Assembly (NCBI GenBank): GCA_025267735.1
Contig: CM046294.1
Coordinates: 34,193,222-34,257,221 of the forward strand
Source of the DNA: Mactra quadrangularis
Taxonomy: Eukaryota; Mollusca; Bivalvia; Venerida; Mactridae
Direction: 5' to 3'
DNA: 64,000 bases
Part shown: piece by piece, positions 51,548 to 63,985 of the stretch
Numbering within the stretch: position 1 is the stretch's first letter
Layout of the letters: each line of letters opens with the position of its first letter
Program-made: the position numbers and the translations under genes
The notes under the pieces: model-generated
The model's input: the letters and a program-made list of their open reading frames with translations, nothing else
Told to the model about the DNA's origin: nothing
Database searches by the model: none

Positions 51548-52329
51548 GAGTTACAGACGTTTCGACCCCAAGACGTTTCGACCCCAGGTTTGACGGAGAC
51601 ATTTCGACCCCAAGACGTTTCGACCCCATGACGTTTCGACCCCAGATGGTTTTTTTAGGTTAATTTTCGTATTTGTATTGTATTTATGTACATTTTGTAT
51701 ATTTTTGATAAAAGGTAGTTTGATTACACATCTTAGAATTTGAATGTAATATTTTAGAAGATTTTAAAATGAAAAAAAAACCCGATTTATTCGGAAGAAA
51801 ACTGACGTAAGAAAACGGAAGAGAGTGATCTGCTGCACCAAAAATATAACTACTTATTAGAACACACAGATTGATATTTTTAGGAACTTGAATAATAATA
51901 AACAACAAACTTGATATTGTGTAAATTCATAATTTTATTATATGTTTAAATACTCATGAGAGCACATACTATTTATATATACATATCCTGGAAAAGAAGT
52001 TTTTATTATCATATTATACAGATTCACAAATACACAAAATATTGAGAACAAACATAATTATTTAGTAATTCAATTTGTGTAAATATATTTAAACAGTTAC
52101 TAATATTATAAATATATATCATTAAAAAATAAATACTCATCAAAGTATATGATATTTACACATAACCTGGAAAAGAAGTTTTTCATTATCATATTATACA
52201 TATTCACAAATACACAAATAAATCTGGGGTCGAAACGTCTCAACTCTGGGGTCGAAACGTCGTGGGGTCGAAATGTCTCCATAAAAGGCTTGGGGTCGAA
52301 ACGTCTTGGGGTCGAAATGTCTTGCACCC
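51548..52329. mobile_element. Foldback element with GACGTTTCGACCCCA word-array ends, 9-bp TSD
   Basis: The left end (51548-51645) holds five copies of gac(g/a)tttcgacccca; the right end (52222-52329) holds five inverted copies (tggggtcgaaacgtc). Terminal bases align as G(a/g)GT...AGAC. The flanks carry ttttaatag at 51539-51547 and 52330-52338, a perfect 9-bp duplication (12 matching bases if gag is counted). The middle is AT-rich and gene-free. Same architecture as 33496-34439 with another word. Confidence 0.88.
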
Positions 52330-52360
52330 TTTTAATAGGAGCAAAGTTAAGTATCCTATA

Positions 52361-52428
52361 CAGGACTCGCACCCGCGACCCCCTGCTTTCACGTCAAATG
52401 TAATCTACGAACTGAGCTAATCGGCTAA
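52361..52428 (-). repeat. tRNA-like relic
   Basis: On the minus strand an A-box-like tagctcagttcgtaga and a B-box-like gggtgcgagtcc are spaced as in a tRNA. The acceptor arms do not pair. Probably a tRNA-derived SINE head or pseudogene. Confidence 0.4.
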
Positions 52429-52839
52429 ATAAATATAAATTTACCTTTCTACTCTGAGCAGCGAATTTTTTGTCCAACTGGATGCGGGTTGTAATACATA
52501 AACTGCACAATAAGATATAATACATGTATTTACAAGCGAAAATTTCGACTGCCAAAAGGTAAAGGGAATATTTCTATATTTTAATTATGGTTGCATGTCT
52601 CAAACGCTCATAACAAATTAAACATGTAAAATAATTGATATGTCGTTTGTTTTGTATTTTGTTATTATAAGGATACTTTGGAGGTATGAGGAAATGTGGT
52701 TAACGAAATTGAATCTATAAATGTATCAAAAGTATATAGATAACTTAATCCTTTAGTTTTGTGCCCTGCAGGCAATTGTTGAATGGTCAGGTAATCCCCC
52801 CGTATATACACACTATTGTTTGAAAAAGGACGGTAAAGA

Positions 52840-53050
52840 TACATTTTGATTGGACGAATTGGATTATACCGAAACGTAACTTTCCCGTGCGTTGTCGAAC
52901 CCCATTCGGCACGACTCGGTGATAGCGGTGCAGCATATGATCGCCAGTTCACGAATTTATCCGAGTAGCTTTCCAGATACCTGGCTGATCTTGGCGTGAT
53001 CATGACGTAAAACGGTGTTGATTGGCTGGTTTACGCGGGTAAGGCTCGCA
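52840..53050 (+). promoter_or_regulatory. Probable promoter of the signal-peptide gene
   Basis: A locally CpG-rich patch with CCAAT boxes in inverse form (attgg near 52848, 52858 and 53022), a CRE-like tgacgtaa near 53004 and tttacgcgggtaa near 53031. Candidate first-exon donors follow (gtgagt at 53233, gtatgt after a short ATG-bearing segment near 53265). The start of transcription is not fixed. Confidence 0.35.
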
Positions 53051-53530
53051 CTTGCTAAGTTAATTGTTTGGATATATTGATAGAGGTGAGAAAGAAAATT
53101 TTGAATTTTGATTTTTTTTCTTTATTTTACATTGGTTTCGATTTTAACCACAGTGGATTTAATTGTGGGGATGGATAAATCCTAATATGTGCTTGTTATT
53201 CTCGAAACGGAACTTTGAATTGCTTGGATCAAGTGAGTAGAAATTGCCATGGAAATCGACATGGTATGTTTACAACTACTTTACAAGAATTAAGTCCAGA
53301 TCAACTTAAATTTGACTGTATATATTGACAATGTATATATTTGTGATTCGATTTATGGTTAAACAGTTTTAAGTTTCCCATCTAGAAAGACAGCAATGAG
53401 AGAACTCACCAAGTCTATTCAAAATTAAATATTTATTAATTGATTGTGGTCATTGTACATGTGGCTAAAACTAAATTGCATATGAATTATTCTAATTATT
53501 TGTTTTATTTATTCATTTCATGTCTCACAG

Positions 53531-53651
53531 ACTTCATGGTTGATTGGTTTTATCTACCAAGCACAGAACCAATGTCTTGATGATTGATTCATACTACATA
53601 CGTTGTCTAACAAACAAAGAACTAATGACTTCTATCATCATTCATACTTAG
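53531..53651 (+). other. Candidate noncoding 5' exon
   Basis: Bounded by cacag and a strong donor gtaagt. It has stops in all useful frames, so it would be 5' UTR of the gene whose first coding exon is at 54734. Confidence 0.35.
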
Positions 53652-54164
53652 GTAAGTAGAATTGTTTTATCCCATATTTCCATTGATCTCACATTAAGAA
53701 TGTTTCTCTTTGTTTTATAATGTAAAATGTTATTTATAGTTATCTTTTACCATTTTTTATTCGTCTTGAGGTAAATTTTCATAATGATCAGATCAAATTG
53801 AGTGTTTAGGTCACTACACCATGCCCTGAACATGCAATGATGTTAAAATCAGTTGATACATCTCTGGATCCAGACCCCTTGAATTAATAATTGTCAGGAA
53901 CCTTCTTACAACACTTTAGATCTGTCACTGTTTAGCTACTTTATTATATGCTTCTTTTTACCTGGCTGTATGAAATCATTACTCAAGAACAGTTTGTAAT
54001 AAAGAATTTTTTTTAGTTTAGTCACCTTTTTTAACGTGACATATCTTTCTTGTCATTTATTCATAAATTATGCATACCGGTATACTCCTGAAGCGCTTTT
54101 GACTCTGCTTTACGTCTTTTGAAATGATCCTATAGAATTCTGATAGATTTAGAAAAGTTGCAGG

Positions 54165-54345
54165 CTGCCCAGCTAGCTCAGTTGGGAGCTGGCAAGTCTA
54201 CTGATCGAGGGGTCATGGGTTTGATTCCCCGGAGCTTGGTCTTGAAATGATTTCTACGGCCATTCTCTTTCATTCTTAATTATGTTGGGCAGTTGTCAGT
54301 CACTGATGAAAGTATATGCTTAGTATTTGGTAAACAGCTAAATCC
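54165..54345 (+). repeat. tRNA-derived SINE
   Basis: Head tagctcagttgggagctggc with B-box-like gggtttgattcccc, then a body with ggccattctctttc and ggcagttgtcagtcactgatg. Related copies lie at 57778-57920 and 61808-61990, and inverted at about 58450-58520 and 62885-62995. Confidence 0.75.
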
Positions 54346-54733
54346 AGAGATTTAGCCTTTCCATGAACAGTGAGTGGGTTGACTGATCACCATTATATGA
54401 CAAATACAATGTGTTGCTACAGCGTTTAACCCAAAGTCAACAGTAGACTACACTTTATTATATTGTCAATATCATTTATTACTTATAGTATGTATTTAAT
54501 ATCATATTTCTCAATATGTCTTTTTGAATATTGAACTTCTGGTATTGTACTTCTTGTATAGCAATATTAGTTGTTTGTATAAATATATTATCATGATGTA
54601 TGTTTTATGTTTGTAGGATATTAACCTGAAGATGTTGACAAATCTTGATGTTGTTTACTGTGGACTGTATTCATGAACATATGGAATGAAAATACATTAT
54701 GAATGAATCAAGCTGAGATTGAACATTGCACAG

Positions 54734-54844
54734 ATGAAAAATGAAGAGAAGATAAAAGCTAAGAATTTTATATTATATTTTATATTGCTGTGTTTCTGTG
54801 GAATAATTTGCGATTTTGGTAATTTAATGGGGAAGTTTTCTTTG
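54734..54844 (+). CDS. First coding exon of a secreted or membrane protein (partial gene)
   Basis: The exon starts at about 54617 after tttgtag; the ATG at 54734 opens 37 codons to donor gtaaag (phase 0). The peptide MKNEEKIKAKN followed by FILYFILLCFCGIICDFG is a good signal peptide: basic start, hydrophobic core, small residues after it. Upstream ATGs in the exon lead only to short frames. No later exon was recognised up to 64000, so the protein cannot be named. It may have a very long first coding intron. Confidence 0.5.
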
Positions 54845-55372
54845 GTAAAGTATTTTTTTCTATCTGTTAGTTTCATCTCAACAAGAAGATTATTCTAGAA
54901 TTTAGTTAGACAATTTATCTAATTTATATATTTCTCGTACTTTCATTATTTGATTTATATGTCTCCATACTTTCATTAAAATTTGTAATACAATTTTTAG
55001 GTTTTTGAAATAACAATGCGCCATGAGAAAGTTTTTGGTTTTAAAATTAAGATGGTTGTAGATATTTATTAAAGGGAGATAATTCAGTATATACTACTAA
55101 TTTAGATTGTAGCTATGCACTGTAATAATCTCCCTTTAATCAATATCAATCAACTCAGTTTACAAAAATTGTAACGTTTTCTAAATTTTCTTTGATGCCT
55201 TTTTAAAGACTTGATTTGGGATCCTTTAAGAAATTTGCATGACATATTTTCAAATGTAACAATTTTATTACTTTACTTAAATTCTTTTTTAACTTGATTA
55301 TTGTCAATCTCAAGTATATGAGTTTTTCAAATAAAGTACAAACATACTTTTAACATAACAAAAAAAATTTAG

Positions 55373-55973
55373 TTATGGAAATATTTGGAATTTATTAGTT
55401 TTTTTTGTGTGACTTTTGGGAAAAATGTGTAATATCTTTGTTTGTACTTGTTTGAAAAACACAGATATTTGAGTTCGGGGTATTGTCTGTCGAAAAAACA
55501 TTCTAGAATGATTTTCTTGTTGAGATAGAAGTCTGAACTTCTTAAGTCTTAAATCATGGGAGAGATTTTGAGGATGCAAAGTTTGTGGGAACTGGATATA
55601 CTGGCGGTTGGGGAGCACCAAGCCCTGCAGTACCGTTGATGTCACTAAGCATGGTTGGGAGGAGTGTCGTCTGATCAGAGGGGCCATATGTAATATTCTT
55701 GTATCTTGTAGGCTGGCAAATCTAAAAGGCTGAGATCCAAAAAAAATGTCAGTGGAATAATAACAATTGAATGAGGAGGGGGTGTGAAAGGGGGAAGGAA
55801 GGGTTGTATACATGGGATGGGCGGGTTGTCTTATGGCGGGGAAGAGGGGAGAAATGGTGTACTCTGAAAGTATCTGAGAAAGACTGGTGGTGTTTCAATG
55901 ATTTTAAGCTGTCAGAAGTTTGTAATGTTGAATTGTCCAACAATATTAATCTGAGCTTGAACTTAGTGGGCAC
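55373..55973 (-). other. Unassigned open stretch, possible LINE 5' fragment
   Basis: Two overlapping minus-strand open stretches (146 and 74 codons) sit in a region of higher GC than its surroundings. The alternative frame also reads protein-like (LLPTMLSDINGTAGLGAPQP). Mixed-frame continuity suggests a decayed reading frame, perhaps LINE ORF1, but no domain was recognised. Confidence 0.25.
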
Positions 55974-56147
55974 AATTTCATTTCACTGAATTACTTATCT
56001 ATTTTTGACTTGTCATCATATAGGGTATTATTGGAAAGTATCAACTTTATAATGTTTGTACATATTAAATGACACCTTGGTATTGAAACACTTCAGTGGC
56101 ATTGAGTTTGAAAATATAAATAAAATGATGCTATGTTGTCATAATGA

Positions 56148-56439
56148 CATGGGCAGATCCAGGGGGGGGGGGGGGTTTCAGGGGGTCCGTACCCCCACTA
56201 GAATTTGGAAAATGTACCTGTCCAACAGTGTATTTCTTGCCTGTAAGTCATTTTTAAGTAGCATGAAGCAATTTTTCTTGGTGCTTAACAAAGATTTAAT
56301 GGTTATGTAGTCTTTATTATAAATATGTTCCTTTTTTATGCAAAATGTGTATAATTTGGTTGTAGTTTAAGGTTGGGACCCCCCCTAGAACAGTTCGAAC
56401 CCCCCCCCCCATCTGGAAAAAATCCTGGATCCACCCCTG
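56148..56439. mobile_element. 292-bp MITE with caggggtggatcca-type ends
   Basis: The left end catgggcagatccagg and right end cctggatccacccctg are inverted (about 11 of 14 terminal bases match). Inside each end is a long G or C run and a second inverted block (ggtccgtaccccc / gggacccccc). TAATGA flanks both sides (56142-56147, 56440-56445). Confidence 0.7.
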
Positions 56440-57225
56440 TAATGAAAAAAAAAAAAATTTGTAATAATAAGATAATATTATAGTTATCTCTTATTACTTA
56501 TTGACACAGCATCATTTTATTATTTTGTGACACCATTGGGCTTTTGTAGTAAGCTAAGTGCGCATTTATTACAACTGCCTGATTAACTTCATTTAACTCA
56601 GGTTAATATTGTTGGACACTTACTCTTGAGTCAAATAGCCTACATGCATATATGTGGCTGTACTATCAATGATCTAAATTAACTTAGTACTGGCCATGTT
56701 AATTGGTTACATCTATCTATAGGTATATTTTAGAGATGATGTTCATGTGAATTTTTCTCATAAATTTAAAACTTTACATTGAGTTTACGTTTACATACTT
56801 GAGCATTGAAAATGTTGAGTTCATATAATATTTACAATTGAAATTAATGAGAGCCTAGTTACATGAAATAATGATGATTTGACTCTTTGACTGATTGTTC
56901 TTGAAAAAAAAAGAGATTTAACCTCTTTGTGCTGAAAATGTTTAAATCAAAGGGCTTCCAAATGATAATACCGGTAATACAGTGTGATAGCAGGAAACAT
57001 TCTCTTTTATGATTTGTTTCATAAAGTTGCCTGATGTTACTTTGTTTGAATTAACCTTCATACAGTCTGTCTATAAGAGTTGTGTAATGCTAGCTATATG
57101 AAAGAAGTAGAACGTAAAAATGCTTGAAACTGGCGTATAGTTCCTAATCTAGATTTGATTTCAAGATGCAAATTTTAATTGATAAGCTTTAAAGTCTTGT
57201 ACAAAAATATCTTTAAGTGGTTGTG

Positions 57226-59352
57226 CCAAGTGCGCAAAGGATACCTAAGCCCTGTGTGGTTTCGGGGCTCTAATAGAATAGGACCACTGTCTCCCCCTTG
57301 CATGTCGTAAGAGGCGACTAAATGGGGGAAGAGGGGGAAGGGAGGGGCACATTGCAGCTTGCAAAGTTAGAGTTATGAATAGGCTGGTGACAGGACTGAT
57401 AACTCTTACAATTTTCTCAAGTAAATAAGTAGATTGATCTCCCTTTTACTAGATGGTTTAGCAGAAAAAGGTTGTAACTAAAAGTTAGAAAAGACTGAGT
57501 TACAACTGTTTTGTGCTATATGGTGAGATATTATTTAATCAATAACAGAAAAAAATGAAAAATGTCATCTGAGTTGAAATATATGGACAAGAAGCTTTGA
57601 GGAAATGGTCAGATGAAAAGTACCTATTTGTTGCTGTGCATCATGATATAGTATATATTAAGCTCCTATAAGTAAATTAACTGGTGGACAATACTATATT
57701 AAATTAAGATCAAGATGATTTTCTGGTTTTTATTGACAATAAATATTTTGATATAATTTAATCCTTCTGTTAAATAAAGTCTACTGATTGGGGTGTTGTG
57801 GGCATTCCATAGTCAGGCATACTTTCATGGAGTTTGGTCATGAAATAATTTCTCTGGCCATTCTCCCTCCTACTTCTGATTCTAAATCATGATAAGTGGT
57901 TGTCAGGAGAAATGCATATTCCTGAAGATATGTATATAACCCATTGTGTATTGGTTATATACTGATAGATAAAGAAATTTTGTTATCAGCATACAGGATT
58001 TTGAATATATTTGTCTTGATGATTAAATTACTTTCACTGCGCAAGAAAGTAATTTATTAGCAGATGAATATGTTCATTGACCAGAATGCTGTTAGCCTAT
58101 CAGCATACTTGACTTCAAATATATTTGTTGCAATGATTTAATTACTTCCTCTGCGCAAGAGAGTAATTGAATCATTGAGATGAGTATGTTAGAAGACGAA
58201 TAGGTTGGTAGCATGTCAGCATACTGGACTTTGAATATATTTTTTTGGATGATTAAATTACTTTCACTGCGCAAGAGAGTAATTTATTTGTCTGGAAGAG
58301 TATGTTCAATGACCAGTATGTTGGTAGCCTTTCAACTTATTAGGCTTCAAATGTGTTTGTCTCAATGATTTAAATACTTTCACTGCGCAAGAGAGTAATT
58401 GAATTATCGGGATAAGTATGTTTGTAGACAAATATTTTGGTAGTATTTCTTTTATTGCTTGTATGGCCCAGGTATTAAACTCTCAACCCCTCAATCAGTA
58501 GACTTGTGTACAATGGACTTAGCTATGACTTTATTGTAATCTATATGACATAATCATCTAACCTGGTACTTGTAGTATATAAAGTCATGTTTATTCATAA
58601 ATCGTAAATAATAGACTTGCCCTATCGATGGGCGACACTGCACTTATATAAATAGACTTCTTTGGCATTTAACATTTATCATAAATAATGCATAATATGT
58701 AAATTGCATATGATGAATTGTTGATAAAGTTATTTGATCTGACCTTTTCAATTGTTTAATCATGCAAAGTTAACATCTTTTACTTATAAATAACTTTAAT
58801 CAGTTCTGTGAATTCTCATGCTTTGCTAGCTACAATGTGCTCCCTCTCCCTCTTCTTCTGGTTTGTTAGTTGCACAACACCAACTTGATTTTATAATCTT
58901 TTTAAAAGACTTTAAAGCGTTGAACTCTCAGTTTTCTGGGTATAATAGTCTTATTTTGTAAGAATTATGTTTACATTTATTAATTTGCATCTTGAATTGA
59001 CAATTCATTTCCATGAGATCTTTGTATGCATTTTATCAAGTAAGAATATAGTTTCTCACCATTTTTATCCACTTTTACAAACAAAACAAAGCCAGTCTAA
59101 ACTACTGTGAAATCTCATGTGGATTACATTATAATCACAGTCCAAGAGAATAAGCACCCTCAGCACAATTCTATAACTGAAAAAAGACTGAAGCAGACTA
59201 TAAATTTGTTATCATCTACAAAAATCTGCACACGTTTAAAGGTTTTTTAAAAAAAGTATTTTACTGAAGTGTCGCATCATGATGAGTTATGTACAATTTT
59301 AGTTGCACTGTCCTATCAGTGCTATCAGTACTTTGATTTGTTATAGTGACAG
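57226..59352 (+). repeat. Segmental duplication, unit 1
   Basis: Colinear with 61417-63688: both start with cctaagccc(t/c)gtgtggtttc and ccttgcatgtcgtaagaggc. Both then carry a SINE, a four-unit hairpin array, an inverted SINE, ctagctacaatgtgctccct, and aatctcatgtggattac. Both end with the block atcagtgctatcagtacttt. The two copies are directly oriented, 4.2 kb apart, and differ by substitutions and indels. Confidence 0.88.
57955..58440 (+). repeat. 117-bp hairpin array, copy 1
   Basis: Four units at about 117-bp steps each contain attactttcactgcgcaaga then gagtaat, an imperfect palindrome. Between them lie cagcatactggacttc-like and tatgttcattgaccag-like words. Confidence 0.85.
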
Positions 59353-61416
59353 TATAAGCTTTTGAATAGATATGTTTGAAATGCAGAGTTTTACTGAAAA
59401 TTGTATTGAAGTAAAATGTTAATCATTACATTTACTTTGAGGTACATGACATCTAGTATTAAATATATTGCAAGATTATGATATTGATAAACAAGGTTGA
59501 ACTTGCCCTCAATGTATACTTGTAAACAATTTTATGCTCTACTCAGCTATCTCTGTGAACTTTAAACAATTAAACAGTGTAAAGATAAAATGTTCCTTGA
59601 TTATATAAATGAATATTTTCAGTAGCCTCCATAGTGCGTTACTTGAACAAAAGTAAAATAAGGATAGTTGTTAGAATCCAGATTCTCTTAATTTTGTATT
59701 TAAATGTATTTACATAATCATTTATTATGAATTGGATTGGAAAGTCCATCCTTGTGGAGTCAAGGTTTAACTTTTTATGAGAGTTTGCAAGGCTTTTTAT
59801 CAGTACTTGGGGAACAGGCTGGGAGCCTTTTTATGTAGAACATTTGGGGAATTTTTATCGCAATTTCATTAATAGGGAACAAGTAATCCAATATAAACTC
59901 TAAATTTTGGAAAACTGCATGATTTTAAAGATTTTCAAAGGGGAAGGTGCCAGTAAATAATCACTGTCATATAAAGAAAAAAAGGTCTGGTTTGTATCCA
60001 CTTGTGGAAGAGTGTCAGTGATAAAGCTGTCAGTAAAGTTAACAATAATGAATATAGTAAAAACTCTTAAAAGTTGCTGGCCATACTCTTTCTAATACAA
60101 TACCATTACTTTTTATCTATCTTAATTTCTTCTTCTACATAACTTTTGTTATGTAATCAATATGTAATACTTTATATTCAAGAATTAGAATTTACTTGGT
60201 GCTTAGATATGTCAAAGCAAGTAGATATAAATGTCTCTATCAAGTGTATTTTTTCATCCGTTTGCCCATTTTGTATACATTTTAGTGATTGATGGCATTT
60301 TATAGTAAATGTTAGAGTTGTCTCCCCTGTTCATATCAATGTCATATATGAATCTATATTCCTACCATTATAGGTATTATTTAAGTATATACTTTTGTTG
60401 CCAAGTTACTATGACTCTAGATCATTACACTATACCTTTGAAATGGTACTCTAGTGTGTCATTGGAGGGTAGGAGTCTTTAAAGTTGTCTTCAACTACTT
60501 GCTACATACTTAACACATTAAAGTATCATTTCATACCATTATAGGTATGCTTTAGATTTATAGTTAATTTTGGTAACCTAAGAATGTACTTAGATAATTA
60601 CATTAACTATACTATTGAATACAATTTTTTAGATGATATTGATAAGTTTGAACTTGGATCTTGCTTCTTAGATTAAATGATACATTTTAATTTATTTCCG
60701 ATTGCGTAGTCATTTACATGTATATTACAACATTGGAAATAAATTTTGATGTCATTAATCATTTTATTCTATAAAGCTAATGGTATTGGGACCTCTTTTG
60801 CTGTAAAATGTCAGAAATCTCTTAAATGTTAATTATATGATAATTGATAAAGATTCATACATTTGATGTAAATCTAGTTTCTCATATTGGGATTGACAAA
60901 ATTATATTTTTTTCCAATAATATTGAAGTGAAATTGTTAACTAAGTGACTATTGATGTATTGATCATTATAAAACTAATATCTTTCATTCATTGCACTAT
61001 GATTATTAGTTTGCAAACATTTTATAACAAAACAACATTCTGTTGCTATCTTATTATGAAAACTTTCTATGAATGTTAGTGATTATTTCCCTTGGATATG
61101 AAAATTGTAATTTGTTCATACAAAATAATATTTAATATAGTTTGAAGATCTGACCTGGTGAAAAATATGTAAGAAATACTTGGTTTTATTAAATAACAGT
61201 TTTCTAGTGAAAATTATGTGGTTATATACCTTGTTTTGTATTGGTGTAGTTATAACTTAAATCAAATTCTTTTACAGTTGTTTGTTGATTTGCATTAAAC
61301 TTTTTAAATAACAACAGCACTGCCTTACTGCTTTCAAAGTTTTTGAATACAGATTTGATTAGTGTTAAACTACTGTACACTGTATGATGTATGAATTTAA
61401 TATCAATGTGGTTGTG
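59353..61416. other. Gene-free stretch between the duplicated units
   Basis: AT-rich sequence with no recognised exon. A ccattataggta word recurs near 60364 and 60537. Confidence 0.4.
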
Positions 61417-63688
61417 GCAAGTTAGTAAATGATGCCTTAGCCCCGTGTGGTTTCGGGGGTCTAAAAGAATAGAACCACTGTCTCCCCCTTGCATGTCGTA
61501 AGAGGCGACTAAATGGGGGAACAGGGGATGGGAGGGGGTCACACTGCAGCTAGCAAAGATGTATTTAATAATTGGCATATAGAAACAAAACAAAAATGAC
61601 TTTGAGTTGAAATATATGAACACAAAGCTATTAGGAAATGGTTCAGATGAAAAGTGCTGATTTGTTGCTGTGCATCATGATATAGTATAATTAGCTTTTA
61701 TAAGTAAATTAACCAGTGGAAAATACTTTATTTAATTAAGATCATGATGTTTTTTTTGGTTTTTATAGACAGTAATAATTTTGATATAATTTACCCTTTA
61801 ATTGAATTAAGTCTACTGATTGGGGTGTCATGGGTTCAATTCTCGAGTCAGGCATACTTTCAGTGAGTTTGATCATGAAATATTATTTCTATGGCCATTC
61901 TCCCTCCTACTTCTGATTCTAAATCATGATGGACAGTTGTCAGTCACAAACAGGAGTATGTTCTTAATAACTGATGAACAGCTGCAATATAATTCTCAGC
62001 ATGAGATTGATTGATTGAACAGTTGAACTAGCCCTCTTATATTCATTTATATAATAACTGTCACTGTTTTCTTCCTTTTAAGTGACAGTATCATGTTGCT
62101 TTTAACAAATCTACTAAAGTTGGTGTAAAATCAATTGTGTATTGGTTATATACTGATTGACAAAGAAATTTTGTTATCAGCATACTGGTCTTTGAATATA
62201 TTTGTCTTGATGATTAAATTACTTTCACTGCGCAAGAGAGTAATTTAATTAGCAGACAAATATGTTCATTGACCAGTATGATGTTAGCCTATCAGCATAC
62301 TGGACTTCAAATATATTTGTTGCGATGATTTAGTTACTTCCTCTGTGCAAGTGAGTAATTGAATTATTGAGATGAGTATGTTAGAAGACCAATAGGTTGG
62401 TAGCATGTCAGCATACTGGACTTTGAATATATTTTTTCGGATGATTAAATTACTTTCACTGCGCAAGAGAGTAATTTATTTATCTGGAAGAGTATGTTCA
62501 TTGACCAGTCTGTTGGTAGCCTTTCAACTTACTTGACTTCAAATATGTTTGTCTCAATGATTTAATTACTTTCACTGCACAAGAGAGTAACTGAATTATT
62601 AGAATGAGTATGTTTGTAGACCATCATGTCAGTAGTATTTCTTTTATTGCTAGCATATAACTTATACATATTGGTTATTTACTAATCAATGAAGAATTGA
62701 TCAGTTTTGTTGAAAATACTTGTTAAGTTTTGTTTTGGAATCGTTAAGTTTCTATTAAGTCTTTATATTTTGTTAATTGATCAGTTATGTTAAAAATGCT
62801 TGTTAAGTTTTGTTAAGTTTTCTGTTAAGTCTTTATTGTGATTGTTTTAGTTTGATATGACTGCACACAATATATAAGTAATAATTTTCGATAGTGACTG
62901 ACAACTGACCTTCATGATTTAGAATCAGTGATAGGAGGGAGAATGGCCCAGGAATCAAACTTTCAACTTTTCAATCAGTAGACTTGTGTTGACTTAGCAA
63001 TGAGTTTATTGTAATCTATATGACTAAAACATCTTACCCGGTACTTGTAGCATATAAGATCATGTATAATCATAAATCTTAAATAATAGACTTGCCCTAT
63101 AGATGGGTGACAATGCGCACATATAAATAGACCTTAACCCAAGCTTTTTAATCGTTACACTATGCAAATTTAATATTCTTAGCTTATAAATTACTTTTTT
63201 ATCAGCTCTGTAAATTTTCATGCTTTGCTAGCTACAATGTGCTCCCTCCCCCTCTCCTTCCGGTTTGCTAGCTGCAAAACGCCAACTTATTTTTAAAAAA
63301 ATTTAAAAGACTTTTTAATTAAAAGTCTTTGAATTCTCAGTCTTCTGGGTATAATTGTCTTATTTTGTACAAATCATGTTTTATACTATTAATTTGCATC
63401 TTGAATTGACAATTCATCTCCATGAGATTTTTGTCAAAACAAAACTAGTTTAAACTACTGTGAAATCTCATGTGGATTACATTATAGTCACAGTCCAAGA
63501 GAATAAGCACCCTCAGCGCAATTTATTACTTAAAATAGACTGAAGAAGACTAAAATTTGTTATCATCTATAAAAACCTGTGCATTTTTTAAGTTTTTTAC
63601 TAGAGTTTAGCATCATGATGAGCTTTTTACAATTTTAGTTGCACTGTCATATCAGTGCTATCAGTACTTTGATTTGTAATCTAGACAG
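61417..63688 (+). repeat. Segmental duplication, unit 2
   Basis: Second copy of the segment at 57226-59352, in the same order. It is somewhat longer because of extra sequence after the hairpin array, including repeated tgttaagttttg words near 62720-62830. Confidence 0.88.
62140..62640 (+). repeat. 117-bp hairpin array, copy 2
   Basis: Four units matching those at 57955-58440, with palindromic cores near 62216, 62333, 62450 and 62567. Confidence 0.85.
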
Positions 63689-63985
63689 GACAAGTTCAAC
63701 CTTGTTTATTTGTGCAATGTAACATACACTCTTTTAGAAGGTCTGTATTTAAAGTTATGGTAAATAAATCTGAGACAATTTAAAACATGACTATACTCTG
63801 TGTGTAAATGATCTAATGATTTTGAATGATACATGGGGCAATGGTTAAGAACAGGGCAAGTTCTACCTAGTTTATTTGTGCAATCTTTTAGTGTTGTTTT
63901 TAAATGATGGTAAACAAATCTGAGACAGTTTTCATACTCTAGACTATACTCTGTGTGTAACTGATCTAATGAATTTGTATGATAT
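63689..63985 (+). repeat. Two tandem units of ~167 bp
   Basis: Blocks at 63689 and 63856 share caagttc(a/t)acc, gtttatttgtgcaat, atggtaaa(t/c)aaatctgag and actatactctgtgtgtaa in the same order. Confidence 0.65.

Noticed and set aside
52665..53003. 112-codon minus-strand open frame
   Set aside because: Protein-like in places (RGDYLTIQQLPAGHK), but no domain was recognised and it overlaps a promoter-like CpG-rich patch on the other strand. It remains possible and would need transcript data.
61222..61623. 133-codon minus-strand frame
   Set aside because: It runs across the border of a duplicated repeat unit and shows no domain.
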